Below, piece after piece: positions 29,828 through 41,160 of a stretch of DNA of 64,000 nt; the stretch's first letter is position 1; every line of letters starts with the position of its first letter. Origin of the DNA: Pachyseris speciosa (taxonomy: Eukaryota; Cnidaria; Anthozoa; Scleractinia; Pachyseridae); contig JAEMWC010000215.1 in assembly GCA_016490735.1 (NCBI GenBank), forward strand, positions 261,001 through 325,000, given 5' to 3'. The position numbers were made by a program, and so were the translations under genes. Below the pieces are notes generated by a model that saw only the letters and a list, made by a program, of their open reading frames with translations, was not told where the DNA came from and did no database searches.

Positions 29828-31704
29828 CTACTTGTACTTAAAGGAACATCTGCGACCACAACGCGACTGCGATAAGTGTGAAGGAACGAGACCAAGAGAA
29901 ATGCCAGCTGCATCATTCAGTTGTAAAGGATTGTTTGAATTGACTGCCAGCGTCTCGGATTGATCGCAGAATTTATCAGAACAGGAAGCCAAACACTTCA
30001 TCCAAACACTGGATCCGTGAACCTCTAGCGGCACCTTTCCTTCTGCTACGGCAAAGGCAAACGCCTGGATAGTCTGGTTGAAGTTAACGAATTGGCTGAA
30101 TGTGGTGACGAGGCCTAGAGCCTTTTTGTCTGCCAGGACGATGATTATGTAAAAGCCGTCTGGATCACCATGGTGTGTTTCATTGTCCGCGTGGGCAATC
30201 CAGTCCATAACATCCAAATCCCACTTTAAGGCTTTGGCAATCGCTGAACCAATCCCATCTACGAACCGAGTGTGAGCGTCGTCTTTCGGAAGGGGGTCAG
30301 AGCTACGCCTACTTCTTTGTTTGAGCTTCTCAATTTTCAGTTTAGTGACCCTGATTGGACTTCGTATTCCTAGCTTAAAGGCCTGTCCAAACGGTAAATG
30401 TTTTACGGTAAAACATGCTAAAACATGTTTATGGGTAAAACATGTCTATGTTTTACAGAGTGGCCAAACGGCATAAAACATCTTAAAACATGTTTTATCA
30501 AAACAAGTACTAATCTACAGAAGCACGACTAAGCTGCGAACGCAGACCAATTATCTTGATCTCAGCAATCAGTATGTCAAGTTCTTCCTGAATTTTCTCA
30601 TAAGTTTTGTCACGCTTATCGTTCATGTGATGGTCCGGTAATAGTCTTAATTAAATGTCCCATAGACAGGCGCTTTCCTCAAACATATCGAGAAGAATGT
30701 TCGTCTCTTCGTCACTCCATCTTCTTGTACTAGCTTTATTTCCTTTCCGCTTTGGTGTAGGCTTATCTTCGATAACATTTTCTGACAGATCGACTAAAAC
30801 GTCCTCTTCGTTCGCCATATTGAGAGAAATAAGCGCGTAGCGCGACATCGCATCTATGGATACAAACAGAGTCAGCACGCATACGCGCATCAAACATGTT
30901 TTATACATCTGTCCAAACGCGTAAAACATCGCTCACCAAACACGAGAACAAAAGAAATGTTTTATCGAATGTTTGACAGAGTTCAAATCTTACCCAACAC
31001 GTTAAAACATGTTTAAACACCACAAAACAAGGTGGCCAAGCGGAGAAATGTTTCACAGTGCTACCCTACAATGTTTTAGCATGTTTTACCGTAAAACATT
31101 TACCGTTTGGACAGGCCTTAAAGCATTTTGGAATCTGGCTTGAAACGCCACATTTACTTCCTATGTTCCACATCCCTTTAATCGATTCCCACGCGGTGTC
31201 CAACTCAGTGAAGGATCCTTTGATGGTCCAAAAGATCTTGAAGTATTCCGAGCAATCGAGATCACAGATCGACGGCGCAGCTTTGTCAGGATTTAGGTAG
31301 CATGGTGTATGAGATGTAAACGCTGTCTCTCTTATCATTTCACACGATGGGTGCTGCCAAGGTCGCAGTAACGGCACCAGAGCCACCTGAAGGCACTTGC
31401 GGACAGCATCTACCCATTTCTGTCCATCTGCATTGAAAAACGCATACCGCTTATCGTACAGCTTGCAGAACTTCTCAGCGTATCTAATCGCGTACACATT
31501 GCTGGTAGCTTCACATGGGTACTTCTGTTCCAAGCAGTTGCGGTACCAGTCGCAAGAGTCTCCAGATGGACTGTAGCACTCTGCAGGCAGAGAGTTATTG
31601 ATTTGTGTTGTGAATAAGCTGGGGTTGCAGAAGCAGTCTTTGGTCACTGGGCCATTGTCTTTGTTGTGTACCTCGAGCATGCACTGGTACCAGCAATAGG
31701 AGAG
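29828..31704 (-). pseudogene. Cys-rich secreted protein gene, interrupted by a MITE and 5'-truncated
   Basis: A paralogue of the gene at 43,853-45,160. Conserved blocks: SYCWYQCMLEV, SGDSCDWYRNC, RYAEKFCKLYD, GQKWVDAVRKCLQVALVPL and SICDLDCSEYFKIFWTIKG (31,704 down to 31,119), then VLADKKALGLVTT and a Cys-containing tail (30,375 to 29,828). A 740 bp transposon (30,379-31,118) splits it with a TAA duplication; apart from that the two halves read in one frame. The 5' part, including the signal peptide, is missing where a repeat begins near 31,690. Compared with the intact paralogue the C-terminus differs and ends CGRRCSFKYK. Function unknown. Confidence 0.75.
30379..31118 (-). mobile_element. 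Harbinger-like non-autonomous transposon inserted in an exon
   Basis: About 740 bp with near-perfect terminal inverted repeats (AGGCCTGTCCAAACGGTAAA ... and its inverted partner; the first 45 or so bases match) and a TAA target duplication (30,376-30,378 and 31,119-31,121; TTAA if one base is counted differently). An open frame at 30,651-30,929 (minus strand) contains RRWSDEETNILLDMFEE, the start of a Myb/SANT-like domain that is typical of the second Harbinger protein, then stops. There is no transposase, so this is an internally deleted derivative. Confidence 0.8.
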
Positions 31705-31835
31705 ATACCCCAGTCGAATCCCCCTCCCCCCCGCCCCCCCCCCATCACACACGCAAACACAAACAAACAGTTACACCCTTCATGAATTAATGAATATACA
31801 CCGAGCAGTAGAAAAATTTTTGCGTTGCTCCCTTG
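31690..31835. repeat. Poly-C/CACACA repeat with ACACCGAGCAGTA end
   Basis: Shares GAGATACCCCAGTCGAATCC, a C-run, ACACACGCAAACAC, TTCATGAATTAATGAATATA and CACCGAGCAGTA with 38,455-38,560 and, inverted, with 37,915 and 38,080. It ends at the truncated 5' side of the Cys-rich pseudogene. Confidence 0.7.
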
Positions 31836-32229
31836 ATCCCCAAAAATGTTTGTCATTGTTCCCTATATTCGTCTGCTTGTTTTACCTTCTATTCGTAGTA
31901 GAAAAAGAATCGCTTTCGAACCGCCTCTTTCTTCCCCTTGGAATCCACTCATGTTGTACTTCATCATCATTCAGAATGAGAAGAATGTTCCTCTTTATCT
32001 TTAGCCTGATTTTTGAAGCTGGCTAAAATGGATGTCTGCATGGCACTCTCTGATTGTTACTCGTGCCTGAAAGGCGACGAGTCTAGGATTCGGCTTTTTT
32101 GTTTTGTTTTTACCCGGGCTGCGCGCGTCTCGCGCGGCGCCCGGGTCATAAACTACCGACGGTTCTTCTTTTTCGTCGTCGAGTATCATCCACAAATGGC
32201 ACTTCCGGCGTTTCTGCGCAAGCGCTAAC
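31836..32229. other. Non-coding, repeat remnants
   Basis: Contains an inverted CCCGGGC/GCCCGGG pair near 32,115-32,150. No gene seen. Confidence 0.4.
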
Positions 32230-33210
32230 TATTTTTAACAACAGTGATGCGTGTTGTCACGTATGGGAAAATGTCGATTCATCTTGTGGCTTTTGAAGTC
32301 TGAACAAACAATATGTTAAGAGAAGTGTCTATGCGAATGTTTGGAAGTTCAACGGCGAGAAGAAAGTTTTTAACATGAGTAAACTTAACGGCAGATGGAC
32401 TGCCGTGTTTCCTCATGTCTGCTTCAGTAGACTGCGAGTAGTCTCTAATTTTGGCGATGGATTGTGGAGCGGGCAAAAGACACGTGCGCGCGCGAAGTTT
32501 CGAGGAGACGCGACGCGAGGGGAGCGCCAAAAATTAGAGACTACAGACAAAGGGAGTTTGACCATTCACGGCCGAGTGATTCGAGTGTAAATCTCATATC
32601 AACAGCAAGAATGATGCCTGTTGTCACGTATCGGAAAACGTCGATTCACCTTGTGTCTTTGAAGTCTGAACAACTAATATGTTAAGACAAGTGTCTATAC
32701 GAATGTTTGCAAGTTCAACAGCGAGAAGAAAGCTTTTAACGTGACCAAAATTTAACTCCAGATGGACTGCCGTGTTCCCGTATCCGCTCCATTGAGATGT
32801 ACATTTTGTTGAATAACTCAAGTACGGGATATCACACACCCCTGAGACTTTGACAGGTAGTTAATTTACTATTTTGCCACAATATCTCAATTTCTGGACT
32901 TTAATTTTTGAATGATAAGCGATTATATTTTACAAATGTACTAGCGTCCCTTGAAACTGTCCAGAAACGTTCCTTTCTTGTGTTTCAAATGACCCTGGAT
33001 TGACGTATTTGTAAACAGTTTCACTCTGCTAATTAATTTTCTACTCACATTTCACCGAGACTCCATTCACATTTATGCGAAAAAATCCAACATCGTTCGA
33101 TAAGCGTTTCCTTTCTCAAACAATTATCCATCGAAGCGAAAACAAGTGTGCTTAGTTTTTTTTTTTTGGAATCAATGTACTATTTTATACACTAGTTTAT
33201 CTTGCATAAC
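32230..33210. repeat. Interspersed repeat, internally duplicated
   Basis: Matches 50,360-50,970 (TGTTGTCACGTATCGGAAAA, AACTAATATGTTAAG, GGACTGCCGTGTT). Within this copy a segment of about 370 bp appears twice (from 32,245 and 32,610). The first copy carries a nested 110 bp inverted-repeat element (GTAGTCTCTAATTTTGGCG at 32,436 and its complement near 32,526). Confidence 0.65.
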
Positions 33211-33560
33211 GATAAACCTCTGTGGCCTAAAGGTCATTGTTCCTGCCTGTGACGCAGCTAACCCGGGTTCGATGTCCGTTTAGTGGTATATATCACGGGC
33301 TTTATTTTTTCTGTTTCTCTTTTTCTTGTTCTTTTAGAAATATTTGTGTTATAATTATTGTGCTCAATGGTTGAGCTGAATTTTAGAGGAATATATGTTG
33401 AGAGGGGTCTAAAGAAATAGACTCCAACACAAGCTAAACACAATGCATCCGATGTAAGAAAGACAGACTTCCCTCTATTCTTTTGTTTAGCACTAAGGTA
33501 GGGATACAATACTGTTTTTTGCAAGCCCGGGTTTAGGCTAATTGTTTATTTTTAGCCTTC
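33211..33560. repeat. tRNA-derived SINE, copy 1
   Basis: tRNA-like head CCTCTGTGGCCTAAAGGTCA with box B CCGGGTTCGATGTCC, then a body shared with 50,970-51,310 and 38,880-39,190 (AATAGACTCCAACACAAGC, CAATGCATCCGATGTAAG). Confidence 0.65.
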
Positions 33561-33839
33561 GTGTCGCGATTTTAACAGCGCACGACTGTCCAACACGCAC
33601 CGCAGCACAGAAGGATTTAACAGAAGCTCGGTCATCTTCTTTTGCAGCGCACGCGCATGGAGATAACAAGAAAACCTACTGGTTTATTTAGCTTCCTAGC
33701 TTGTCCATTGTTTTTATTTAGTTTAGATTAACATATTTTCTAAATTCTCTAGATTGTAATAAAAAAAATGTATACATTGACAAAAGCAAATAAAGATTAT
33801 TATTATTATTATTATCATTATTATTTTTTTTAGCGTTCA

Positions 33840-36800
33840 ATTTTTTTATTTTATTTTATTTTTTTAATGACATTAAAACTTAATACGCTACTTACAATAT
33901 TTACAATACTGTAATAGTAACAATACAGTACCACTTTAACTATAATAGTTAAACTTACTTCTATAATATGAAACAATACCCTACTTACAATGTTGTTACA
34001 AATCGAAACAAAAACAAACAAACAAAATAAGGACAGCACATCGAGGTTTTTGATAAAGATATATAAAAAGTCGGTTTCACATTAAATTCTCAATTTTCCA
34101 TTGTATTATTAAATTATTTACAAATTAAATTGAGAGCAGTTAGGATGCATCTCGTTAATTTTACAGCTATATACGTACTTTTTTATAACCAGGATGAGTA
34201 GATCTAGTCGGCGTCGGAGGTTATTGTTTATAGATGGCGGGGGGTAATTTTGAAATAAAATTTGCTCCGTTGAGAAGTTTATATAAGTTCCACTGGATAT
34301 ATTGAACCAGGATAAGACATCTTGATAAAATTTAATATTTACAGGACACTCTAAAAAAGTGTGTTCCAGTGAATCAGGGTTTTTGCACTGGGAGCAAATG
34401 TCATCATTTCTGATTTTAAATCGCTTGAGTTCCTTGTTGGTTACTAAAATTCTATGCAGAAGTTTATAACTGAATTCTCTTAACTTGTTGTCAACAGTTA
34501 TTTTATAAATTGTATTGAATGCCTGCTTCCAGTTGTGGCCAAAGTTGGCAAAAAGTCTGGACCAGCGTTTAACAGAAGTAGGCTCCGCTGTAGTGTTTTC
34601 CTGAAATAAATTGTAATAATCTTTGCATCTCAGTTTAGTTAACGGGATTACTATTTTATCGGACAGATAGAATGCATCCCTTTCGTCAAGTATATCTCTA
34701 TTAATTAGTACAGTTTCCTGAGCTTTTTTCTTCAAGTAAATGGGGATCGCAGCGATAAGTTGAAAGTATTGAAAAAAGTTTAGATGCACATTGTATTTAA
34801 GTTGTACATTTTCCAAAGACAGAAATCTACCATTCTTATCAAGCAAATCATGTACAAAACAAATTCCTTTTTCAAAAAGATGTTTCCAAAAAATAGTCTT
34901 ACTCTCTATTGTAATTTCTCTATTGTTCCAAAGAATGAATTCGCTTTCGTAGACATCAGGATAGCCACTACGTAATTCCTTAAAATAATCCAACATTTCA
35001 CTATAAAAGAGAGGGAGGTTTTCGTCAAATTTTTTCGAATCATAATTACACTTGAGTATGAAGGACAGCCCTCCATACCTGTTAAAAATGCCATTTGGAA
35101 TAGCTTGCCAGGACTCGTTTGTGCAGTTTAAAAACCTGCCTAACCAGCTCAAGCGTAGTGATTTTACTACTGTATAGAAGTTTGGAAAGTTCAGTCCGCC
35201 GCACGAAAGAGGTTGATATATAACTGATCGTCTTACCTTATCTTTTTTGTTTTTCCATAAAAAATTCAATATTTTTTCTTGTACTGTTTTAATAACTGTT
35301 CCGGGAACACAAAGCATGGAAGCAGCATAAACTAACTTGGAAATGCCAAGGGTCTTAACTAACATTGTTCGTCCAAACAAAGTTAAGTCTCTTGTTTGCC
35401 AAAGATTCAGTTTTGTGTCCATCTGGTAAATTTTAACAAAAAAATTTAAGTTGTTATTATTATCATGATTGTAAGATAGACTTATGCCTAAAGATTTAAT
35501 TGGTTCCTGACAAAATTCAAAACCCAGAGGCTTAGTTTTATTATTATTATTTTTAAGTGAACCAATCCACATTGCTTTAGTTTTCTTCTTGTTTAATTTA
35601 AGACCAGAGATAACATTAAAATTATTTATAACATTCATGTTTTCTTTAAGCGCCTTTATGTCCCTACAGATAAGAGTTGTATCATCTGCAAATTGACTAA
35701 TTTTAATTACCACTGATTGCGGTAGTTTTATTCCTTGACAGCCTGCAGACTGTCTTATCTTTTGAGCTAGGATCTCTACGCCTAAAACAAAAAGTAAACA
35801 ACTTAGTGGGCATCCTTGCCGAACACCTCTTGAAACTTTGAAATAATTAGTAGTGTAACCTCCGTTTATAACCGCGCTTTCTATGTCGCTATAAAATATG
35901 GAGACCCATTTTTTGATCACCGGACCAAAGTTGAAACGTTTCAGTACATTCTGTATAAAGGCCATTCTATTGTATCAAATGCCTTTTCAAAGTCAATAAA
36001 CAACAAAATTCCGGGTATTTTTTAATGTCTGTATATTCCAATAGATCGTTTAATAATCTTACATTTTGTCCGATGAATCTTCCTTTAATAAAGCCTGTCT
36101 GATCAGGGTTAATTAATTTCGGCAGTACTGGTTCATTTCTCTTAGCAATTACCTTTGCAAGGATCTTGTAGTCTACATTAAGCAGAGTAATTGGGCGCCA
36201 GTTTGATAATGTAGTCAAATTATTTTCATCTTTTGGGATTAGTGAAATAATTCCTCGTTTTTGTGATATAGATGACTTCCCATTTTCAAACCCTGCATTA
36301 AAGGAGTCCAAAAGTGCATTACTTAAGAGGTCGAAGAAGACTTCATAAAACTCTTTAGTGAAGCCATCATCGCCGGGGCTTTTGTCATTTTGGAAACCTC
36401 TTAGGGCATTCCAAACCTGATCAATACTAAGTTCTATTTCTAATTCTTGATTTTCTTCTTCTGAGAGTTGAGGGGAATTCAAATTTCCTACAAAACGTTC
36501 GAATTTTTCTTGTACGTCATTCTCTTCGTGAGGTTTAATAGTTGTTCTGTAAAACTACCTATAGTGATTTTCTATTTCACTGTTTACTTGTTTAAAATCT
36601 GACAAGTATTCTTCATCCCCTATTTGCAATTGGGAAACAATCTTTTTTTCATAATTTCTTTTCTCAAGGTTGAAGAAATATTTCGTTGGCTTTTCTCCGC
36701 TTTCGATCCATCTAGTTTTGGATCTGAAAATTGCACCTTTACCTTTGTTTTCATAGATTACCTGTAATTCCTTCTTTAATTCTTCATACTCCGCTAAGAT

Positions 36801-37365
36801 GTGTTCATCAAGGCAGAGGTCATTACAAATTTTTGAGTCCAATTCTTCTATTTTATTCTGAATAACACTTTCACGCGTTTTTAATTGCTTACTTTTTCCT
36901 TTGGAATATCGTATTGTTTCGGATCTTATTTCCATTTTTATTAATTCCCATAGTAACTGCTTATTGTTTACATCAGCGTATTTTTGTAGGATCTGTGGAT
37001 AATAATCTTTGATTAATTGTATGTAAGACTCATCTTGAAGAAGTGTGTTATTGAATTTCCACAATCCAGGGCCGCGCTTAAATTCTTCATTCAAATTCAT
37101 ACTTAGAAAGACTGCTTTATGGTCAGGTGCGATTGATGCTCGCATTTCCACCTTTGTAACATCGGGCTGGAATTTGCCACTTATTAAGAAGAAATCTAGA
37201 CGCTATTTTAATTTCTACGCCTTTGATTCGTATGTGTAGGATTTGTTTTAGGCATGGATTTTACGGTATATATCAATTAGATTTGCGTCTTTGATGAAAC
37301 AGACTAACGAATTTCTATACTTAGTTTCTTTCCAGGTCAATCCACCTTGCTTATCTAGCGAGTTT
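33840..37365 (-). mobile_element. Tx1/L1-like LINE, 5'-truncated and frameshifted
   Basis: ORF2 of a non-LTR retrotransposon. From 5' to 3' on the minus strand: end of the endonuclease (LDFFLISGKF, with the DH of APDHKAVF, near 37,150), a linker (36,555-37,151), first RT half (35,967-36,482: SPGDDGFTKEF, NWRPITLLN, DQTGFIKGR), second half (34,118-35,965: SRGVRQGCPLS, the FADDTT box, WKNKKDK), and a C-terminal CCHC-like finger (CSQCKN...H...C). Frames break near 35,990 and between 36,482 and 36,555, and stops decay the endonuclease above 37,150. The 3' end near 33,840 borders T-rich tails. Inactive. Confidence 0.85.
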
Positions 37366-37420
37366 TATTATTAATTTATTATTCATTTATTATTATTATT
37401 ATTATTATTATTTCGTGCAA
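37366..37420. repeat. (ATT)n microsatellite
   Basis: Run of TTATTATT immediately upstream of the LINE 5' truncation point. Confidence 0.8.
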
Positions 37421-37734
37421 AAAAAGTGACAGCCCGTGGGAAACTGCACGAAAGCTCGAAAGATGTTTTCAAAGCAAACCTTCGATTCTTTTTCATTTTT
37501 TTTCTTCAAGAGATGCTTCGATGAGTAATTTCGGCGGTTTTTCTGTCCATATCTCGAATCCTAAACCGTTCCATACGCGTTTTCTTTCTCAAACGCTCAG
37601 AAGAAATTAAATCCATCGAAAAAACAATGTCTCATAAGATATTTTGCAATAAATAAACTATATTCTACTCACTAATTATGCTAAGTAAATATAGCGTAGC
37701 GGTCATCAGAACCGCTTTTGAAGCACGTAATCCA
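37421..37734. other. Non-coding stretch
   Basis: Part of the mobile-element debris; a 37,480-37,640 block resembles 33,055-33,140 and 50,820-50,930 (GTTCGATAAGCGTTTCC-type). No gene. Confidence 0.4.
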
Positions 37735-38850
37735 AGGAGGATCGTGACTAAAACACCACAGGAGTATTACGAGTAACACACTAGTAACATACCAGTACAT
37801 ACGAGTACAAACGAAAACATACGGGTACATAAAGATACATACAAGTAACATACGAATACATACGAGTAATACACAGGTAACATACGGTCAAATGTAGGTA
37901 ATACGCATTTGTTTTTTACTGCTCGGTGTATTTGTTAATGCAAGGGTGTAGTGTGGGGAGAAAATAGCATTTGAGAGTGTGTGTATTTGCGTGTGTGGTG
38001 GGGGGAGGGGGGAGGGGGTGATGGGATTCTCAATCTTCCCTGAGTCAAGAAAATGGATCTTTCTCCGAAAACTATGATTTGTTTTTTACTGCTCGGTGTA
38101 TTTGTTGATGCAAGTAGTGTGGGGAGAAATTAGCATTTGAGATTTGAGGGTCTGTGTGTTTGCGTGTGTGGTGGGGGGAAGGGGGCGGCTTCATTGGTGC
38201 TTCGTGTGAGCCTATTGTTGCATAAAATAGCAATAACATAAAGTAATAATAAGAAATAAAGTGAAAATAAAAGAGATAAATAATAAAAACATGCATAACC
38301 TGTTTCGCCCCAGAGGTCTTTGCAAGGGTAGTTATTTCAACTTGCCCAACTCCCGCCCCCTCCCAACAACCACCACCACCCCTTCCCTCTCAAAACGCAG
38401 CACGTTTGATCTATTTTCCTACGCTATCGCATTACCATACCAGGCAAGGAGCCAGAGATACCCCAGTCGAATCCCTCCCCCCCCCCCCCCCCACACACAC
38501 ACACACGCAAACACAAACACACAATTACACCCTTCATGAATTAATGAATATACACCGAGCAGTAAAAACAAATCGAACATTTCGGAGAAAGATCCAGTTT
38601 CTTACATATTTTACTTTGTTTGACCGTATGTTACCTATGTGTCACTCGTATGTATTTGTATGTTACCTGTGTGTTACTCGTATGTATTCGTATGTTACTT
38701 GCATGTTACTCGTATGTATCTATATGTACCCATATGTCACTCGTATGTACTGTTATGTACTCGTATGTACTGGTATGTTACTCGTATGTTACTCGTAGTA
38801 CTCGGGTGGTGTTTTCGTCACGATCATCCCAGGAGAGGTTCAATCTACTG
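37735..38850. repeat. Large foldback element with tandem ATACGAGTA arms
   Basis: Left arm (about 37,735-37,900) and right arm (about 38,610-38,850) are inverted copies, each made of short degenerate repeats (ACATACGAGTA type). The inner part has repeated ACTGCTCGGTGTATTTG blocks (37,915, 38,085 and inverted near 38,545), G- and C-runs and CACACA. Spurious open frames (YVC-rich) come from the repeats. Confidence 0.7.
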
Positions 38851-38879
38851 TAGAGGCAGCTCATGCGAGCTTTTGTTTT

Positions 38880-39190
38880 TGTTTGTTTCTCTTTTTATTG
38901 CTTTGTCTGTTTTGTTTTTGTTTTGTTTGTTTGTTTGTTTGTTTTTACAATATTACTATTGTTATCAATGGTTGACCTTTAAAGTAATTCGAAAATTTTA
39001 AACGGATATATGTTGACTGAGCAGTACAGACAAATAGACTCGGACGTCATGATAAGCGCAATGCGTCCGATGTAAAGGAGGACAGACAGACTTCTCTTTT
39101 TCTCCTGTTTCCCACCAACTTAGGGATATACAATGTAGTTTTGCAGGCACGAGTTTAGGCTAATTGTAGCCTCTTGTTTCCTTCTATTTT
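38880..39190. repeat. SINE-like repeat, copy 3, partial
   Basis: Diverged copy of the body seen at 33,300-33,560 and 51,060-51,310 (GCGCAATGCGTCCGATGTAA, GAGTTTAGGCTAATTG). The tRNA-like head is missing. Confidence 0.6.
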
Positions 39191-39796
39191 CAGAACAGTC
39201 AGAACAGACTTTCCAGTATCCTATGAATAAATCACGGAGAACGCACTTTAAGAGTGTCATGGCAGAGGACTGTAAAATGAACAGGAATTATGCAAAACCT
39301 GAAGAGAATGAGATTTAGAACAAATATATTTCTCATTACTAGGAAAGTAGACAGTTCCATTACTGGAAGAAAAACGTAATCTCCCATAGTAGGAAAGCAT
39401 GCTCCATTATGAGAAATGAGAAAATAACCAACAAAATTATGATGAGTTGATCTAAAACCAAAGTCTCATATATAATGACATACAAAATATACAAGTGTAT
39501 TTAGTTTGCAAAGGAGAATTACTATAATTCAGATCTTGGGAGTGAAAGGTTTAAAAAGCAATATATTCCTGGCTTACTTGCTTGAAAGAAGTTGATAGCA
39601 CGAGGTTTGTTCAACACGCATGATTCTTTTCTTGCAAAAGTACACTGAATCCATCGTTCACTTAACGCGAGAACCCCAAATGTATCATGCATTGCCAAAG
39701 TAAAAGCAAAGATACATTATTTCAACAAAGTAAAGTTCAAGCCATGTGCCAATAATATGCAACATTTCTCAAGAGATGATGATGGAAATACATGAA
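39191..39796. other. Non-coding, nothing recognised
   Basis: AT-rich stretch without open frames or clear repeats; it would be the 3' flank of the minus-strand exons that follow. Confidence 0.45.
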
Positions 39797-40560
39797 CTAA
39801 TCTGATTTGAACTTGTTCCACTTTGATATTTGGCATTCTTTCCTTTCAACTCCATTTCCATCTGGATTGTTACGCAAATGTTTAAACAATTCCACATAAT
39901 CTTTCCTGTGTGTTGTCATTGGCCGACCAGGCTTGCGGGGGTCTGCAGACTTCTTCTTTCCATTCACTTGCACGGTTGGCACTGCATTCTGAGTTGAACT
40001 GTTGCTCGAGCAAGCCTTTCCACTTGGGCCACTTGCATGTGTAACTGGCATTAGTACCTCACGCACATTAGCCGTTTGACTGACTTCAAACACCTTCACT
40101 AAAATGAACAAGAATCAACAGGACCATAAGACCAACTATCAATGACTAAGTCAAGCCTTTTCCCCTGTTGAGTGCTTAACTTATTGAAGGACTCTCAGGA
40201 AGGTTATAAAAAGTGACTAAGGCAGCTTAATCCCCAAAAGCTAAATAAATCAGACTGAGTTATGTTAGTTATTAAAATTGCTTGAAATCAACTAATTGAA
40301 CTTTTTAAAATCATTGTCACCATTGAGAGGGACAGACAGGCTGGATTATGTAAACGTGCAATCAGGACAAGAAGTTGCCTACCTATAAGTTCTCTTTGAA
40401 GTCCAAATATCTTTGGAAAGCAATTATCCCACTGTTCTTGACTGTCGATAGAAAAAATCGTGCCTTTAGGCCACTCGGGCAATTTCGGTGTTAAGCGGTC
40501 TTTCGCTGAAACCTGAACCTTGAACTTTGTGATGTTAAAAGCGGCATTCTGCCGCCGAGC
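39797..40560 (-). CDS. Possible host gene fragment, last two exons, unrecognised
   Basis: Exon at about 40,383-40,560 (LTPKLPEWPKGTIFSIDSQE, then NCFPKIFGLQREL) and exon 39,797-40,098 (VFEVSQTANVREVLMP ... RKPGRPMTTHRKDYVELFKH, ending KWNKFKSD). The donor GTAGGC (after 40,383) and acceptor TTTTAG (before 40,098) join in phase. The second exon is Lys/Arg/Ser-rich with an AT-hook-like RKPGRP, so a nuclear or DNA-binding role is possible. No family recognised. The upstream end runs into a LINE tail at 40,560, so the gene is probably incomplete or a pseudogene. Confidence 0.4.
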
Positions 40561-40812
40561 AAGACATTTCTTTTTATCATAACTTTGATATTTTCATTAT
40601 ATTTTAGGTTTTTGTGATTTTGCATTGCATTTTTAGGCTTTTTAATGTAATTCTTGAATTCTGTTATTGTATTTTTATTAGGATTTTTAAATGTAATAGT
40701 TCATGAAAATTCTTGATGTAAATTAATTTTATAAGTTACAGGGCCCCTATGGAGAACAGCCTTAGAGCTGAATTGGCTACACTGTGTAAATAAAGTTTTA
40801 CTTTACTTTACT
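40561..40812 (+). repeat. LINE 3' tail
   Basis: Ends GGGCCCCTATGGAGAACAGC ... GTGTAAATAAAGTTTTACTT followed by TTTAC repeats, the typical 3' end of a 5'-truncated non-LTR element. Confidence 0.6.
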
Positions 40813-41160
40813 AGTTTGTCCTTGATTGCCCATTGTGATAAATTGCTCCAATAACTGGTACAACTGTGATTGCTTCTCGAGCTGTGTCAAGGTCAGCTGT
40901 AACATTCTCGACATCTTTTTCCGCAATCTTGATTTTCTGCCATGTGTAAGATCTGATAATGCAGGGGAACCCAACGACAAGTTTCGGTAGATATCTGTTT
41001 GGTGGAGGTTGGTTCGCCTTAAACTTTCGGCAACGATTAAAGAGTTCAATCGGATTTTCGTAACTGAAACTTGGACTAAAAGATTCGCAATTTGGAAATC
41101 ATAGCCCCTGAGGTTTTCGGAAAGGTCATATTTGCTGTTTTTGGCAGCCAAAAACGTCAT

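Noticed and set aside
38406..38798. 130-residue Tyr/Val/Cys-rich frame
   Set aside because: Comes from degenerate tandem repeats in the foldback arm.
40798..41160. 120-residue frame, and an alternative frame with YENPIELFNRCRKFKANQP
   Set aside because: Two overlapping frames are open on the same strand, neither has a start or clear splice sites; could be an exon remnant but cannot be decided.
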